Under the pieces are notes generated by a model, which saw only the letters and a program-made list of their open reading frames with translations, had not been told where the DNA came from and did no database searches. A stretch of 64,000 bases of DNA from Hermodice carunculata (lineage: Eukaryota > Annelida > Polychaeta > Eunicida > Amphinomidae): assembly GCA_964020975.1 (NCBI GenBank), contig OZ026620.1, positions 80,653,279 to 80,717,278 on the forward strand, read 5' to 3'. A program made the position numbers and the translations under genes. Below are positions 23,963-36,268 of this stretch, in pieces. The stretch's first letter is position 1. Each line of letters begins with the position of its first letter.

Positions 23963-25001
23963 GCACATGTCTTAATAAACACTGACACCTGACGTGACTT
24001 TTTACAGATGCTTACAGTGATGAACAGTTTCAGGCTTCATTTTTTTCACAAAAATAAAAAGGTTACAACAAAGCTACTTGGTGTGATGGAAGATCACCAA
24101 TATCTTTTACAGAAAATGACAAAAGTCAATTTTGATGGGATGGGATTTTCACAGCATATTGGCGTGTGGCTCTGATACCTTAACACATTCTACCAACATG
24201 TTGCAAGACTAACAAATAGATGATCTTTCATACACTGGCATCACCTTTCTGTGAATATACATCACCACAGAGAAACTGACATTATTCAATTTTGCTAGGC
24301 CTAATCATGAGTGTTAGGTGTAGTTTCATCATATTTATGTCATGTGGGCTACGTTTTTAAGTAGGCCTATTAACTAAGGAACATCATATTCGCTTTATTC
24401 CGTAATACATCAGCTCGGGATGTTTGTATTGGAAATGCAAACATGGTGCCGCCAGTTAGCAGAATGACTTGTCCGGGGATTAATGGCACCGAAACAAGTC
24501 TTGCGCTGGTTCCCTGCTGATGACCCGATTTTTTAAAGGCTAATAATGCCTAAAACTTTCTTCTAAATTTCAAATTTTATGAATATGATTTGTTCCTTTC
24601 ATAAATTAATTTGCTATTATGATTTAGAACAATACAGTTTTTCAGTGAATGGTACGGAATAGGACTTTGCTCTTAGAATATCGGACTTGATAGTGTTCAA
24701 ACGGTACATGGGCTTACAGAATTAGGTTTGTTAAGTTTCTCTTTGTATTAAATATTAAATAGCCTATATCCCTGTGTTTAACTTATTTAGACTTCATCCA
24801 GTATTTTGGATGTTTGTTGAGATCTCATGAAAATTGACATTTGAGAACAAATTACATGTATAATACATTGCCAAGCATGCAGACAAATGTGAGTGCCATC
24901 GACTGATTTTATGGCCTGTAATTTATAGTGAGTAATTTGAAACATTTAATGTCTGCAGTCAGGTAAACTGGTCGTTCATGATGATTCCATATACAATTCT
25001 G
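23963..25001. other. Intronic sequence, no gene seen
   Basis: No recognisable coding sequence or repeat family. Confidence 0.45.
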
Positions 25002-25240
25002 CTAACTCTTTCAGTGGCAATCATGCCTAAAGCCGATCTACTAAAGTCAAACTAGTATGATTTATCTCAGATTCCTATTCCTCATAAAAAGACCTTTCAT
25101 TCAAGTACCAGCATGTGTATAGTTCCAGAGAGAATACCCCAGGTCAGCAGCTTTTCTCAGCACGCATTGGGCACATTGCGCCCAATGCGCACCGAGAAAA
25201 GCTGTTGACTCAATCCAAAATTTGACACTGAAAGAATTAA
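25002..25240 (+). mobile_element. Hairpin MITE, subfamily 1, copy F
   Basis: The ends taactctttcagtggcaa and, inverted, ttaattctttcagtgtcaa are clear TIRs. The internal hairpin, gtcagcagcttttctc and gagaaaagctgttgac with a second inner pair gcattgggc/gcccaatgc, makes a stem of more than 30 bp. Confidence 0.92.
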
Positions 25241-26290
25241 CCTAATTTTAGACTACACCGTCTCATCTGATTGTGTAAGTTTTGGTGCTGTGTTGCAATC
25301 AGAGGAAGGTTTTAGGCACTGAGGCAGCGTATTAAGATCATTTTGATAAAACAATCCTGTACTTTACCAATTAGCTCAGTCAATGGAAATAATAGAAACA
25401 GTCCCGTCTCGTTTTAAAGCTCCATCAACGGAACTATAAAGATCAATTGCAGGTTGACTTGCCTGTCAAAGTCCAACACCCACAAACATTTGAGATTTTT
25501 TTCAGCCAGTGGACATGGTTGTCCCAAATTTAGAATTACTTGCACTACCTTTGTTTTTGTTTGTTTGTTTGTTTGTTTTTAATTTTAATTGGATAAGACA
25601 GAGCAAGGCCAGTAGCAAACAAAGACTTAATTGGGAATAGGAAAAAAACTCCAACCAGTTTCGCTCATAGGATGAGCTGATCAGGGAGTAACTGAAACAC
25701 AGTTGAAAGATGCTGCCTTTGTCATTGTTTATAGAGTGAAGGGTGACATTGTTAAGGAATGTCAGACAACATACCATAAATTATGACATTTGTACATTTG
25801 GCTGATCTGGCGGCCTATTAAACCGTCCAAAGAACATGTCAGTAAATAACGTGACTTATGGTATGTTCACGTCATAACAGATCTCATGTACCCAACACGG
25901 GTGACGGATGCAACTTAGGTAACCATGTGCCGTCCAAACTCATTGGTGACTCACTGACTGGGTCAAAAGTCTGCCGTCAATGTAAATTGAGAACAATTCT
26001 AATTTCTGGCCTTATTAGGAGACCGCCAAAGGCGATTTCCCTATAGTGATCGCAGGTTTCATAGATATGGAACAATACTGACAAAATACAACACTTATTC
26101 CAAGACACTAATAGAATATATTAATCTATAGATTTAAGTAGGGTTAACATAGAAATGGTGGTAGGGCGATTAGTGGTATACCGTAAAGTTAACTTAAACC
26201 CACCTAGAGATTTTCTCTAATCTGTCTACAGTCAGAAACCATCATTCATTGTTGAGTCTTCCTATTTGTCACTTGGGTGTAGAGGTGACT
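25241..26290. other. Intronic sequence, no gene seen
   Basis: Short (GTTT)n tract at 25555-25577. No coding signal. Confidence 0.45.
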
Positions 26291-26329
26291 ATAGCCAATG
26301 GCCTGAAACATTCACTTCACGATCATTGT

Positions 26330-26980
26330 AAGTACGTAAGTGTAACATATTAGAGACGTCCATCTGTGTGTCCCATCCATGCATCCCTGTGGCTGTCCGT
26401 ATTGTTTTTGCATGATAACTTGAGAAGTTCCTGAGCTGGGGATTTCATATTGCACAGGATTATCATTCTCTTTAAGGGCTAGGTCAAATTCAAATTTGGG
26501 TGATTGTGACCCAGTTTCAAAGGTCACAGAGCCACATTAGTAGATTTGGTGTCTGCATAATCATTTGAGAAGCTTTTGAGGTAAGGCTTTGATATTGCAC
26601 AAGGTTATAGCCCCCTATAAGGGCTAAGTCAAGTTCAAAGATGGGTGACCTTGACCGAATTCTGAAGGGCACAAAGCCACATTAGTGAATATGGTGTCGG
26701 CGTGACTTCCGCATGATAACTTGAGAAGTTTTTGAGCAAGGGCTTTCATATTGCACATCATGATAGTTTTCTGTCGGACCAAGGTGAAGTTCAAACATGA
26801 GTGACCTTGACCCAATTCCCAGTGTCTCACAGCCACTTTTGTGAAATTCATTGTCCGCACAATAATTTATAAACTTTTCCATTTATGAGTTTTATATTTT
26901 ACATGATTATAGTCCTCTATAGGGCCAAGGTTAAGTTTGAACATGAGTGACCTTGACCTTTTTCTCAAGGTTACACAGCC
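26330..26980. repeat. TGACCTTGACC repeat block
   Basis: Four or five units with gataacttgagaagtt, ttgagcaagg, catattgcacat, gtgaccttgaccc and aggtcacagccac. Typical unit spacing is about 145-150 bp. Confidence 0.85.
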
Positions 26981-27145
26981 CCTTGTGTAAAATTCAGTGT
27001 CTCCACAATCATTGAAGTTTTTTAAGCTTATTTGCTTCTGGGTGCTGGACTTTACGTTCAACCCTTTATTATTGTATATAGCTGACTTGGAACTCGTATC
27101 TATATACCCACGCTACACTGTTCCTGCTGAACTGACTCTCCTTCT

Positions 27146-27733
27146 ACTGAGTAGGGCCAGTACTTTTCCGCGATCGCGGAAAACGGACGGAATTCACAGA
27201 ATCTATGATCTCAAACGGAATTTATGATTTGGAACGGAAATCTGCAAATGCCATGGAAATTAAGCGGAATTTGTGAATTTTGCCTCTCAAATAATTCAAA
27301 ATCACCACATATGTCATCGCATAAAGCAAAACACACGGACTTGGATCCAAATTTGACGAGTCGGCGGCGTTATCGATACCACGTGGAGCAAATTTAACGA
27401 CAGGCCGGGCACCTGCGCTATAGACCCCACTGCTACCATATCCATTCATTTGCATGGCATATAGATATAACGCGCAACAGAGGTACAATGATAATAGCGC
27501 CATCTGTAGGTGGAGGCTGTCAATGTACATAGTAAACAATATGGAGTCACTTTGCCGTTCGTCGATGGATCAACATTTTCCAGAGGCGATAAGATCAACT
27601 GTTTTTCCTTTTTTATTGACCAGTGCTAAAATCATGCCCTAGAATTAGTGAAATGGAAAGGAAATGGAATTTGTAGTTTCCCAAAACGGAAAAACACTCA
27701 TTTTGAAACGGAAAAATACAGGCCCTAACTGAG
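27146..27733. mobile_element. 576-bp hAT-like element with 6-bp target duplication
   Basis: The body 27152-27727 has ends TAGGGCCAGTACTTTTCCG and, inverted, TAGGGCCTGTATTTTTCCG. The direct repeat ACTGAG lies immediately outside both ends. The YAGGG start is typical of hAT. The word acggaa recurs throughout the interior. No transposase. Confidence 0.88.
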
Positions 27734-28150
27734 GCCTACCCAAATGCATTGGAAATGTGACCTTCTTAGAGATAAACTTCTAGCATGCAGCAATAGTTGC
27801 TGCCCTAAACTCTACCATGTTTGTATACAGGGTCCCCTCAGTGGTGCAAGCACCACTATTACATTTAGTTAGGTTTGATACTCACTAGTAGCCGTAATAA
27901 TGAAATGAATTAATGTACTTTACAGTGTTTCTAAATTTTAATTGGCCCATGAGAATCCATTGTCATTGTACTTGGTGTCTCTGTATCCCACTGGTTATTT
28001 TCATTTTAATTTGAACAGTACATTTTGTTTTGTCTTAATTTTTTCATAAGTTGTGACAAGAAAATAATGTCATAATTATATCCCTTGAAAACACACACAT
28101 TGTTGCCAAAGGTGCCAAATAATTTCCATGATGTCACAAAATGAAAACCT

Positions 28151-28159
28151 TTTTCTTTT

Positions 28160-28221
<62 letters not shown>

Positions 28222-28330
28222 TTCCTTCCTTCCTTCCTTCCTTCCTTCCTTCCTTCCTTCCTTCCTTCCTTCCTTCCTTTCTTTCTTTCTTTCTTTCTTT
28301 CTTTCATTCTTTCTCTTTCTCTTCCTCTCT
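28151..28330. repeat. (CTTT)n/(CCTT)n compound microsatellite
   Basis: About 70 bases of CTTT, about 60 of CCTT, then CTTT again. Open in all frames, which yields spurious FLSF and KERK proteins. Confidence 0.97.
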
Positions 28331-28579
28331 TGCTCTCCCTCCATCACTCCCTGTTTCTTTCTTTCCAAACATAAATAATACTAATGAATTTTAAACCTGT
28401 GACTTCCATAAAATTGTGAAAAAATTTTCAGGGTGTTATGATGAGTTTTCACTGTAATTTATCACTGGCACAGAACTTGCAGCTAGCTTGTTGTTCTAAC
28501 AATATCACTGCCCAGTGCTCACTGAGATCACTTGAGGGTTTCTCGTCCTTCCTTTTAAAATTATTTTTAATTAATTATG

Positions 28580-30060
28580 CCCCCTCCCCCTTGAAGAAGG
28601 CCGGGTATATAGCTTTGCTTATGTCAGTTGGTCGGTAGAGAGACTTGGTTTTTGCACCACAACTCAAGAATTTTTTGAGATAGGACTTAAATTGTGCCCA
28701 GGTATATACTCCAGTATATGGGCTAGGTGAAGTATGATGGTGGGTAACCTTGACCATATTTCCAAGGTCACGGAGGTTCTGTTGTAAGTTTTGGTTTTCT
28801 GCACAATAAGTAGAAAAATTTTTATGATGAGACCTGCATATTGCACAGCATTATAGTCCTAATCCAGGGCTAGGTCAAGTTTGAAGATGGTTGACCTTGA
28901 CCTAAATTCAAAGGTCACTAGATCACTTTAGTGAACTTGGTTTCTGCACTGTAACTCTGGATTTAAGATATGACTTCAATATTGTACATGGTAATAGTCT
29001 TCATTTAGGGCTTAGCCAGCTTAGAACATAAATGACTTTAACAAAATTCCCCGCAAGGTCACCGGGTCAATCGTTTGGTTGGTAGAGAGACTGTGGTTTC
29101 CACACCATAACTCAAGTTTTTGAGATAAGACTTTGATAGGGCCCAGGTATATACTGTAGATCTAGAAATTTTCATATGTGTTTAATTTCGCGCAAACTAG
29201 ATTTTTCTTAAAGTACAAAATTTCCGCGCATTTTAATTTAGCGCAATCCAATGCCATACAATGTACTGTGATACAATGCAACTTATTTTCGTGCTTTGGG
29301 TGGTGGTGCAAAAAGCACGAAATTAAATTGAGCATGAAAATTTCTAGAACTGCATTACTCCTATAGAAGGGCTAGGTGAAGTGCGAAGGTGGTGGACCTT
29401 GACCCTATTTCCAAGGTCACTGAGGTACTGTAGTAAATTTTGGTTTCCACACGATAACTAGAAAAGTTTTTATGATAGGACCTGTATACTGCACAGGATT
29501 ATAGTCTGTCCTTATCCAAAGCTAGGTCAAGTTTAAAGATGGGTATCCTTGACCTAAATTCAAAGGTCAGAAGGGCACTTTAGTGGACTTGGTTTCTACA
29601 TTGTAACTCAGAATTTAACTTACGACTTCAATATTGCTCATAGTAATAGTCCTCAATTAGGGCTAGGTCTGTTTAGAAGATGGATGACCTTAGCCTAATC
29701 CCCAAGGTCACTACTTAGAGTGATATTAGTAAAGTTGGTTTCTGCATGATAACCAAAGATGTTTTTCACCTAGAGGTTTCATATTGCACATAGGCTTTTA
29801 TTAGAGCTAGGTCAAGTTTTGAAATGGTTGACCTTAAGTCAATTTCCAAGGTCACAGAGCCACATTACTGAATTTGGTTTCTGCTTAATAACTGCAGAAT
29901 ATTTTGAGCCGGAGCTTTAATTTTTTAGATGTTTATAGTCTTCTATTAGGGCTAGATCAGCTTCAAAGAAGAGTGAGCTTGACATTATTTCCAAGGTCAC
30001 AAGGCCACTCTAATGAATTTGGTTTCTACATCCACTTCCCATTATCATGGGTGTCCCCAT
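28580..30060. repeat. TGACCTTGACC repeat block, about nine units
   Basis: Repeated order: caccataactcaag, ttgagataggactt, attgcacatggttatagtcc, gggctaggtcaagtt, gatggtgaccttgaccta, ccaaggtcac. An interruption at 29160-29350 contains an aaattttcat/atgaaaatttc inverted pair (29164 and 29334) with tttcgcgcaaac and cacgaaatt words, which looks like an inserted small element. Confidence 0.85.
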
Positions 30061-30279
30061 TTAGCACTATCGACAGGGTAACGATGGTGAACATAATGAT
30101 GGGGGGGGGGGGCGGGGCGGCATCTATGTTTTACAAACATGTCTTGTTTGTTTGTTATTTATTTATGCATGTCTGAAAAGGATTGAAAAGGATGATCATT
30201 GGCTGCTTTACACATTCTCATGCATGGCACATTATATGTATCCAAGTGAAATAAATATGCTTAATTACATTACAACACA

Positions 30280-30650
30280 ATACAATATGATGTATATGCA
30301 GTAGGTAAGGCAAGATCAACTGTGGAATATATTCAGAGCATCAATAACGATGATACAATATGTGAGCTGGCAGATTAAAGTTAAGATAGTAAGTCATGTT
30401 TTAAAAGTACTTTAACACCTGTTTGCCCTGGCAACTCATAGAACAGATACCAGGAAGCAAGCTAAAAACATGTGGCCGTGACTCACTGTGATTTTGCACA
30501 ATGCATTGTGCCATATTTATAAATAGCGCTCAGCATGGTGGTATTGTGTTGCATTTGGATTTATAACTAACAGATGATACCTGCTTCAGACACAACCAAG
30601 TGGGCAGATTAAAGTTTAGATTGTAAATCTTCTTTTAAAAATACCTTGTT
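30280..30650 (+). repeat. Dispersed repeat shared with 49690-49990, copy 1
   Basis: Shared words are acaatgcattgtgcca, gttgcatttggattt, gataactaac-type sequence, tcagacacaac and gtgggcagattaaagtt. The gcagattaaagtta segment occurs twice here (30370 and 30605). Confidence 0.75.
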
Positions 30651-30871
30651 TGTATCACCCTTAAAATTCAAGTGTAATGTCCATACATCCCTACCCACAA
30701 AACGAAGCAATGTATACCTATGTTTTATGAAAATGGTTTTACTGGTAAATTTTTATTTTCAGCATGCACATCGCACTCTAATTACAACACTTGATAATGT
30801 CGATGAATTAAAGTACGCAATGTTACTAATGGAACTAGTGCACTGGCTAGGAGAAACAAAGTTTCCAGCTC

Positions 30872-31660
30872 ATGGCTTTTAACTGGGATTTGTATTCGCT
30901 TACTGTTAGGGGTATTGGGGATGAATTAAAAAGATGTTCCACTTTCCGCTGGTTACATAAAATGCCTCAAGGAATTGTGTTTCTTCAGGAAATGCATAGT
31001 ACAGTTAAGATGGAAAAAATGTGGAGAAACAATGGGGTTCAAAAATTTTGTTCTCTCACGGCAGTAGCAATAGTCGGGGAGTAGCCATACTATTCCCCGC
31101 CGAGATAGATTACCAAATTTTTCCTGTGTTTGTATTATGTAATATATATGCTTGGACAAAAGACCATCCAGGTGAACAAATACAATTTCTGAATAGATTT
31201 AGGGAATAATAAGATTGTCAAATCTATCTTGATGGTAATATTGTGGTTGGCAGTGACTTCAACACAATACTCAATCCAGAAGTGGATAAACGAGGTGGCA
31301 GGAGAGAAGCAATTTCAGAATATGGTAAAAATTTAAAGAATTTTATTCAAGAGTTCGACTTAATTGGTATTTAGAGGGTGAAAAACCCACATGTTTTCAG
31401 ATTTACTTGGAGATCAGTCAACCCTCTGTACAATGTGGGATGGACTACTTCGTAATCTCATCCTTTTTAACACAAGCAACTAAATGTAAAATTAAACCAG
31501 CAATAAATACAGACCACAGCATCTTGTATCTGAAACTTGAAGGCAAGTTTTTAAGCAAAGAGGGAGAAGATTTTGGAAACTCAATAATGAATTACTACAG
31601 GAGAAACAATACATTGAAGAAGCAATTGAAGAGTTTAAAGAAACAAATGCAGACACAATA
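30872..31660 (+). pseudogene. LINE endonuclease domain (broken)
   Basis: Visible motifs in order: LTVRGIGDELKR, FLQEMHST (catalytic QE-H), SHGSSNSRGVAILF, CNIYAWTKDHPGEQIQFL, VVGSDFNTILNPEVDKRGG (the DFN active site), FTWRS, DYFVISS and NTDHSILYLKL (the terminal DH). These are the standard APE-type endonuclease signatures of L1/Tx1 LINEs. Frame shifts occur near 31030, 31205 and 31430 and stops interrupt it. Confidence 0.88.
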
Positions 31661-31891
31661 GACAATGGTATATAGTGCGACTCCATGAAATGCCACATTC
31701 AAGGAGTAACTCTAAAGTATTCCTTTGAAAGAGCAAAAGGGAATAGAGAAACTGAAGAAAAACTTAATCAAGAGCAAGGCAAACTAGAAGAGCAAGCAGC
31801 AAATAACTCCAGTGGGGAGGAAATGAAGGATAAAATTGCTGAAGTCCGGAATTGATTAACAACTATAAACGAGACAAAAACTAGAGGAGCT

Positions 31892-33190
31892 ATGCTCAGA
31901 TCCCAGGCAAGTTGGTGTGAACAAGGAGAGAAAAATTCAAAGTATATCCTCTCTCTAGAAAAAAAAAGGAATTATAAAAATAAATGCATAACAAAATTAA
32001 AGATAAAAAATGACCAGGAAATTACTCACATGGAAGATATAGTGAATGAAGAAAAGGAATTCTACAGGAAACTGTATACATCCGCTAAAATTAAAAATGA
32101 AGTTTATGAAAATGAGAGAGGAAAGAAATTCTTTGAGGGAGACATCCCTAAAATAACGGAAGATCAAAGAGGAGAATGTGAAAAGCCAGTAACATTACAG
32201 GAATGTACCTCTGCGTTTAAAGATGTGAAGAATGGCAAAACTCATGGCTCGGACAGTTTCACTACAGACTTTTATAAATTTCTCTGTACGGACATAAGGA
32301 CAGTGGTCTTGGATACTTTGAACTATTCCATGGAACAGGGACACTGTTCAGTAGATCAGAGAAGGGATATAATAACTTTATTACCCAAAAAAGACAAGAA
32401 AAAACTTGACTTAAATAATTGGAGACCTATATCCTTACTGAATGTGGATTATAAAATAGCAGCTAAAGTTTTAGCCACTCACTTAAAAAGACTTTTTAAT
32501 TATCTTATAGATCCAGACCAAACAGGGTTTATGAGAAGAAGATATATTGGAAAAAACATAAGACTGATTTCTGATTTACTACAACTTACCCATAATAAAG
32601 ATATCCCAGGATTGCTGCCACTTATTGATTTTGAAAAAGGGTTCGACTCCATAGAGTGGTTATTTAATATTAAAGCACTTGGAACTTTTGGATTTGGAAA
32701 AAAATTCATAAGTATGGTTAAAACTTTACATATATTAGTAGTTGTGTAATAAACAATGGACATACCTCAGAATTTTTCAAACCTGAGAGGGCAGTGCGAC
32801 AAGGATGTCCTCTTTCACCCCTACTATTCATCCTTAGTGTTAAGCTACTAGCATTAGCTGTAAGAAAAACCCAAGCAATGAAAGGTATTGAAATAAATGG
32901 TGTAGATATTAAAATATCTGAATTTGCGGATCTTTTATCCTAGCCAAAGAAAATTCGGTATGCGAGATGCTCGATCTTCTGCAAGACTTTACACAAGTTT
33001 CTGGCCTAAAAGTGAACTTAGAAAAATCTGAAGCAAGGTGGATTGGCTCAAAAAGATACACACCTAACATAAGAGTTAAATGGGCACAAGGTCATTTCAA
33101 AACATTAGGAATTTGGTTGGACGGAGATATAATGGTTATGCAAGAGAGAAATATAGAAAACAGAATAGGTGAAATAAGGAAATTATTATG
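31892..33190 (+). pseudogene. LINE reverse transcriptase domain (broken)
   Basis: After RSQASWCEQGEKNSKYIL, a conserved linker of L1/Tx1 elements, come GKTHGSDSFTTDFYKFL, WRPISLLNVDYKIAAKVL, DQTGFMRRRYIGKNIRL, LIDFEKGFDSIEW (first catalytic Asp) and RAVRQGCPLSPLLFIL. A frame shift lies near 32730. The YADD-equivalent box at about 32925 reads EFADLLS in this frame, so the second catalytic pair is damaged. The thumb follows with VSGLKVNLEKSEARW and LGIWLDGD. Confidence 0.92.
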
Positions 33191-33912
33191 AGTGTGGTCA
33201 TGGAGAGATCTCTCTCTAATTGGTAAGAATATGGTCATTAAATCACTAGCAATTTCCAAAATACTGTACCAATGTTGTTGTACTCCAGTTCCAGAAAAGT
33301 TAAAGAGAAAAATCCAAGAATTAAAAAACCAATTTATATGGGATAAAAATACCCAAAGTTGAAAATAAAGTGATGTATCAGAGTGTTGAAAGAGGAGGAC
33401 TCAAAAATGTTGAAGTCCAATGCAGATCGCTGCTGCTGGCATTGGTAAAACAACTATTGGCACATGACAGCTCAAAATGGAAAAAAGTAAGCATTAGCTG
33501 TTTCACAAAGATTGATCTTGCCGATTAACTTAAAACCAGGGCTAGTGACTTCAAAGATAAAAATGTACCACAGTTTTATACAGAGCTGTTACACGAATCG
33601 AACAAGTTTAAATGGTTGTCTCCACCAAAGACAGTGAATGTTATATTGAGAGTTTCTATACGGTATAATGACTTTATTAAGGTGAATGACAAATATGTTT
33701 TCTATCAAGATTGGTATGAAAAAGGTGTAATGTTTGTGCAAGACTTAATTGATGAACAAGGAAAACTGTTGTCTTTTGATAACTTTCAACAAAAGTTTAA
33801 TGTGAATGTTAATATTATTTTGTATTATGGCCTCATTGATGCACTACCACGCACCTGGAAACAAAAGAAAAAAGACCAAGATATAAATCATGTATCAACA
33901 GACCAGTTCAAA

Positions 33913-35730
33913 TTGGGCCAGCCTTAAAAATATTTCTGTTTCGTATAACAGGGCCTTGAAAAATTTGATGAGGCAGGGAGGATTTTTTTTTTTTTTTTTT
34001 TAAATTTTTTTTTTTAACTTCACATACCTACTACGTATTACTGCAATATGGGCATCATGCTAGTACGAGGACTGATGGACTTGGTATTGCTACAAGATAA
34101 ACAAGATTCCAGGTTGAAATTTTTTTATTAAATCTGTATGAAAGCAAGAGACTCTGCCACAGATGAGGTTGTAGCGGGACAATATATGCTTCAGGCTGGT
34201 TTGCTGGCGCTGAGACAGAGTAGCCCTACTCTAAATACACCTCGGCTTGGCTTGCATTGGGATGGGTCTTACGCTATTTTAAACATGTACATGTACAGGG
34301 CTTCAAGAAACAAAGGATTAGCGTAATAATAAAGTTGCCCTTTTTGTAAAATATCACAGAAGAAAAAGAGTAAGATATCAAATACAAATGTGTAGTTTTG
34401 ATTTTCACTTGACAACAGCAGGGGGAGGGGAGGGGTGTATGATGAGGATTCAGAGTAAATATTACAAGTTATGAACACACCTCTTTTGTGTGTATGTGCA
34501 GGGACGTGGAATAAGAGTTTTATTGCTCCATGGTCAAGTCAGATTTAATCTCGGGCAAGTTAAAATTAATAGGTACTTGTTCGGTCGGGCAACCAACTTT
34601 TTTTTCGCTGGGAACTGTATTCCTGAAATTTAAATGACACAGTTACAAGTTGCAGTTGTTTGCAAGGCTGGCTATGGGGGGGAGGGGAGGGGGGGGCAGG
34701 AGAAGGGTCTAACAATTACTTGGTCCGCAGTTGTATTCATCAGAACTTTATCTCTGTCAACACAAGTAGACATTTTCACTGTCATACACAACATACGATT
34801 ACGTTATGATAGCAAAGGTACCGGCAGTAATTATTTGTTTGCTGAACAGGTCACACTACTCACCGTCAGTGCGATATGCCCCAACGATGTCAAAGCAGCG
34901 TCAAAATACAATAAAATTTGTATGGCGAATTCATCTGCAAATTAACATCAAATGCCATTTATGGGTGGGTTCTAACAGTGTTGGAAAAAATAGGTGCCTT
35001 GAGATGACTTCCCAGGCAAAAACAGCACACAACTTCAAGTCACACGCAAGTGACAGTGTGGAGTGGATCTGCGGTGAACTGACCCAGTCTCACAGACTGA
35101 TTTGGGACACATTCGGCTATTCCTGTTATCCCCTTCCTTTGCGTATTTGCCTATAACTCCAAATAATTGTTGCAATTAACACTGGAATCTTTATTTTCGT
35201 GTGCTGCAATATAAACACAGCTATCCGTTTGTTTGTTCCCTCCGTAAATTACAACAGATTCACACATGTTCACTGGACGGAAGCCATGATGAAAACACTG
35301 TAACACGAGCTGTGATTGGCTCATTTTTGCGTGTGACTCAATTGACCAATCGGGTGATGTGTTTTGCGTCAGACCACATGGCTAGAGCAGCTGTTTGTTT
35401 ACAGTTGTAGGAAAGATGTCGACGGTGTGCACACTGGATTTCTGATTTGAAATATTAAAATTTTCGTTTGAATTTGATTTAGGAACACCTTTTATTGCAA
35501 GGAACTTGCCAATACTGTATACGCAAATTTACTACGATGTACCGATAGCATTCATGGTAGGTACGCAAACGATATGCGTTTACAGAACTGCCACACGGGG
35601 CGTGCGAATAGCGATAAATCAAGCCTGAAAAAATTTTATTTTTGCACTGTTGAAAAAAATTTTCCAACCGCAACGTTTTGCGCACACCGGGCGCGTTATA
35701 AGAAACAGAAATATTTTAAGGCTGGCCTTA
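33913..35730. mobile_element. PIF/Harbinger-like DNA transposon, 1.81-kb copy inside the LINE
   Basis: The element 33916-35727 starts ggccagccttaaaaatattt and ends with the inverted aatattttaaggctggcc. TTG precedes and TTA follows. The LINE frame reads DQFKL up to the left flank and YIERRLIPVRF after the right flank, so one of the two triplets is a target duplication. It is inverted relative to 17811-20361. Shared interior includes tcgtactggcatgatgcc-type sequence and the ccacatggc region. No transposase. Confidence 0.9.
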
Positions 35731-36268
35731 TATATTGAACGTAGATTGATACCAGTTAGATTTATAACCATTAAACATTTTTACTCGGAATTACAAAACA
35801 AATGTAATGTAATTCCAACAGCAGTGCAGAAATGGAATACTAAATTTGAAATCACAGATGAAAAATGGAATGAAAATATTCAAGCTGTCTTTTAAATGTT
35901 GCATGGACACTAAACCGCAAAACTTTCAATTTAAAATTATACATAGAATAATTACTACTAATAAAAGGCTCTGTTTCATGAAAATTAAAGAGTCCAATAA
36001 ATGCAATGGATGTGACAACATTGACACCATTGAATATAGATTCTATGAGTGTAATCGCTCTCAAGAATATTGGCAAGCCTTTAAGGAATGGAGGTTTACT
36101 ACTTTCAATGTTCAAGTTGCGGTAAATGAAGAAAATGTACTTTTTGGGTACACCAGTTCTCCATTCCAACTCACTCTAAATTATTGTACTTTATTAGCAA
36201 ACTATGTCATCGATAGCCAGATTCACAGAGAAAATTATAATCCAATTTTTACTACCTTCTTGGAGGTA
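35728..36268 (+). pseudogene. LINE ORF2 C-terminal segment
   Basis: Reads KWNTKFEITDEKWNENIQ, FKIIHRIITTNKRLCFMK and CNGCDNIDTIEYRFYEC, the cysteine-rich tail found in Tx1/L1 ORF2 proteins (C-x2-C and a distal C; the usual His is Tyr). There is one frame change near 35880. Confidence 0.88.

Noticed and set aside
28006-28394. Lys/Glu-Arg or Phe/Leu-Ser rich proteins
   Set aside because: Translations of the (CTTT)n/(CCTT)n microsatellite on both strands.
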